Positions 5,248 to 6,492 of a stretch of DNA of 6,492 nucleotides are shown piece by piece (the first letter of the stretch is position 1; each line of letters opens with the position of its first letter). The stretch covers positions 1 through 6,492 of the forward strand of contig WGDQ01000113.1 of the NCBI GenBank assembly GCA_015493185.1, written 5' to 3'. This DNA comes from Planctomycetaceae bacterium (lineage in GTDB: Bacteria; Planctomycetota; Planctomycetia; Pirellulales; JAEUIK01). A model generated the notes under the pieces. That model searched no databases and was not told the origin of the DNA. It saw only the letters and a program-made list of their open reading frames with translations. A program made the translations under genes and the position numbers.

Positions 5248-6492
5248 ATGAAAGCAATATCGATGCAGTGCGGATGGCGGGTGCGGTGGTTTCGATGGTT
5301 TCATGTGGCAGCAACGTGGGCGGCGTTTGCCGTGTGGGCGGGGCCGCTGGCGGCGCGGGCAAGCGACCGGCCAAATGTGGTGCTGATTTACGCTGACGAC
5401 GTCGGCTACGGCGATGTGGGCGCGTACGGCGCCAAGCTGATTCCCACGCCCCACATCGATCGTCTGGCCCGCGAGGGCTTGCGGTTTACCGATGCGCATT
5501 GCACGGCGGCCACCTGCACGCCGTCGCGGTTTTCGCTGCTGACGGGCATTCACGCCTTTCGGCATGGTGTGCACGTGCTGCCGCCCGACGCGCCGCTGAA
5601 GATCGCACCTGAAATGTTCACCCTGCCGCAACTCTTCAAAAAGGCGGGCTACCAGACGGCGGTGATCGGCAAATGGCACCTCGGATTGGGTAAACCCGGC
5701 GTGCGGAACGACTGGAACGGCGACGTGCGGCCCGGTCCGTTGGAAATCGGTTTCGACTACGCGTTTCTGCTGCCGTACACGAACGATCGGGTGCCCTGCG
5801 TTTATTTGGAAAACCACCGTGTGGTGAACTTGGACCCGAACGACCCGTTGTTTGTGGGTCGGCGCCCCACGGGCGTGCGATGCACCGAATATCCTGATGG
5901 CAAAAAGAACCCGGCGGCCATGACATACTATGCGAGCAGCCACGGCCACAACGATTCGGTGATCCACGGCATTGGGCGCATCGGCTACCAATGGGGCGGC
6001 AAAGCGGCGCTGTGGAACGACGAGACGATGACCGACGAGTTTCTGGCCCGCACCCGAACGTGGCTTGCGGCACGAGATCGACGTCGGCCGTTCTTTCTCT
6101 ACTTCGCCTCGCAGGCGATCCACGTGCCTCGAACGCCCCATCCGCGATTTCGCGGCAAGTCGAAGCTCACGTACCGGGGCGATTCGATGGTCGAGCTGGA
6201 TTGGGCCGTGGGCGAAATTGTGAAGATGCTGGATGAAGCGGGCCTGACGAACGACACGATGGTGATTTTTACCAGCGACAACGGGCCCGTGTACGACGAC
6301 GGCTATCTCGACGGCACCACGGTGCTTCGGTCCGAGGGCGAAAACGACCGAGGCCACGATGCATCGGGGCCCTATCGCGGCGGCAAATACCAGATTTACG
6401 AAGGCGGCACACGGGTGCCGATGATTGTGCGATGGCCCGCGCGCGTGCGGCGCGGCACGTCGAAGGCGCTGTTGAGCCAGATCGACCTGATC
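5248..6492 (+). CDS. Secreted type I (formylglycine-dependent) sulfatase, N-terminal part (runs off right edge)
   Basis: This is an arylsulfatase-type hydrolase of sulfate esters. 415 codons are visible. A signal peptide with a long Arg/Trp-rich n-region and a core VAATWAAFAVWAGPLAARA (20-38) is probably cleaved at ARA-SD. The catalytic domain begins RPNVVLIYADDVGYGD, with metal ligands D50 and D51. The sulfatase signature CTPSR (90-94) has C90 as the residue converted to formylglycine, needing a maturation enzyme encoded elsewhere. Also visible are GKWHLG (K142, H144), AIHVP (H292), FTSDNGP (D344, N345) and GGK (K380) before YEGGTRVPMIVRWP. The core active site is thus complete. It stops at SQIDLI, where about the last 80-150 residues are expected. 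ATG 5248 gives a good signal peptide; an in-frame ATG at 5263 is possible, and neither has a clear Shine-Dalgarno. The natural substrate, probably a sulfated polysaccharide, cannot be told. The long minus-strand frame opposite is a shadow. Confidence 0.96.
   Translation, partial: MKAISMQCGWRVRWFRWFHVAATWAAFAVWAGPLAARASDRPNVVLIYADDVGYGDVGAYGAKLIPTPHIDRLAREGLRFTDAHCTAATCTPSRFSLLTGIHAFRHGVHVLPPDAPLKIAPEMFTLPQLFKKAGYQTAVIGKWHLGLGKPGVRNDWNGDVRPGPLEIGFDYAFLLPYTNDRVPCVYLENHRVVNLDPNDPLFVGRRPTGVRCTEYPDGKKNPAAMTYYASSHGHNDSVIHGIGRIGYQWGGKAALWNDETMTDEFLARTRTWLAARDRRRPFFLYFASQAIHVPRTPHPRFRGKSKLTYRGDSMVELDWAVGEIVKMLDEAGLTNDTMVIFTSDNGPVYDDGYLDGTTVLRSEGENDRGHDASGPYRGGKYQIYEGGTRVPMIVRWPARVRRGTSKALLSQIDLI

Noticed and set aside
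4957..6357. A 466-codon minus-strand frame opposite the sulfatase and the end of the thioredoxin-fold gene
   Set aside because: Its sequence is His/Arg/Val-rich with no family features, and it spans two real plus-strand genes and their spacer. It is a shadow.

Overview
The window is GC-rich DNA with long stop-free shadow frames opposite its real genes. It looks like a piece of a Planctomycetota chromosome, probably near the Pirellulales. That placement is an inference. It rests on a secreted arylsulfatase-type gene beside a secreted thioredoxin-fold protein, on weak Shine-Dalgarno use, and on a GatA with a charged helical insert of the kind I associate with planctomycetes. It was not tested by any search.

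Left part, minus strand, reading right to left: rpmB (bL28, 3116-3388), then about 690 bases with no convincing gene (2430-3115), then gatC (2139-2429), gatA (591-2135) and the first 198 codons of gatB (1-594, running off the left edge). gatC, gatA and gatB form a tight translational unit, with a 3-base gap and then a 4-base ATGA overlap. They encode the amidotransferase that converts Glu-tRNA(Gln), and possibly Asp-tRNA(Asn), to the correctly charged tRNA.

Centre: 3389-3714 is a divergent intergenic region between rpmB and a plus-strand gene. It holds a plausible rpmB promoter and ribosome binding site, a 22-base dyad, and a cluster of AATTGT repeats just before the plus-strand gene.

Right part, plus strand: a 472-residue exported protein (3715-5133) has a C-terminal TlpA/AhpC-like thioredoxin fold whose CxxC is replaced by non-cysteine residues. 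It is followed 114 bases later by the first 415 codons of a type I sulfatase (5248 to the right edge) with an intact CTPSR formylglycine motif and all the core metal and active-site residues visible. Both carry signal peptides, so both should act outside the cytoplasm. The order is suggestive of a surface or periplasmic function, but nothing in the sequence proves that they cooperate.

I see no mobile element, CRISPR array, tRNA or rRNA. The least explained material is the A-tract- and repeat-rich gap between rpmB and gatC, and the CxxC-less thioredoxin-fold protein. I found no clear evidence of a new multi-gene system.
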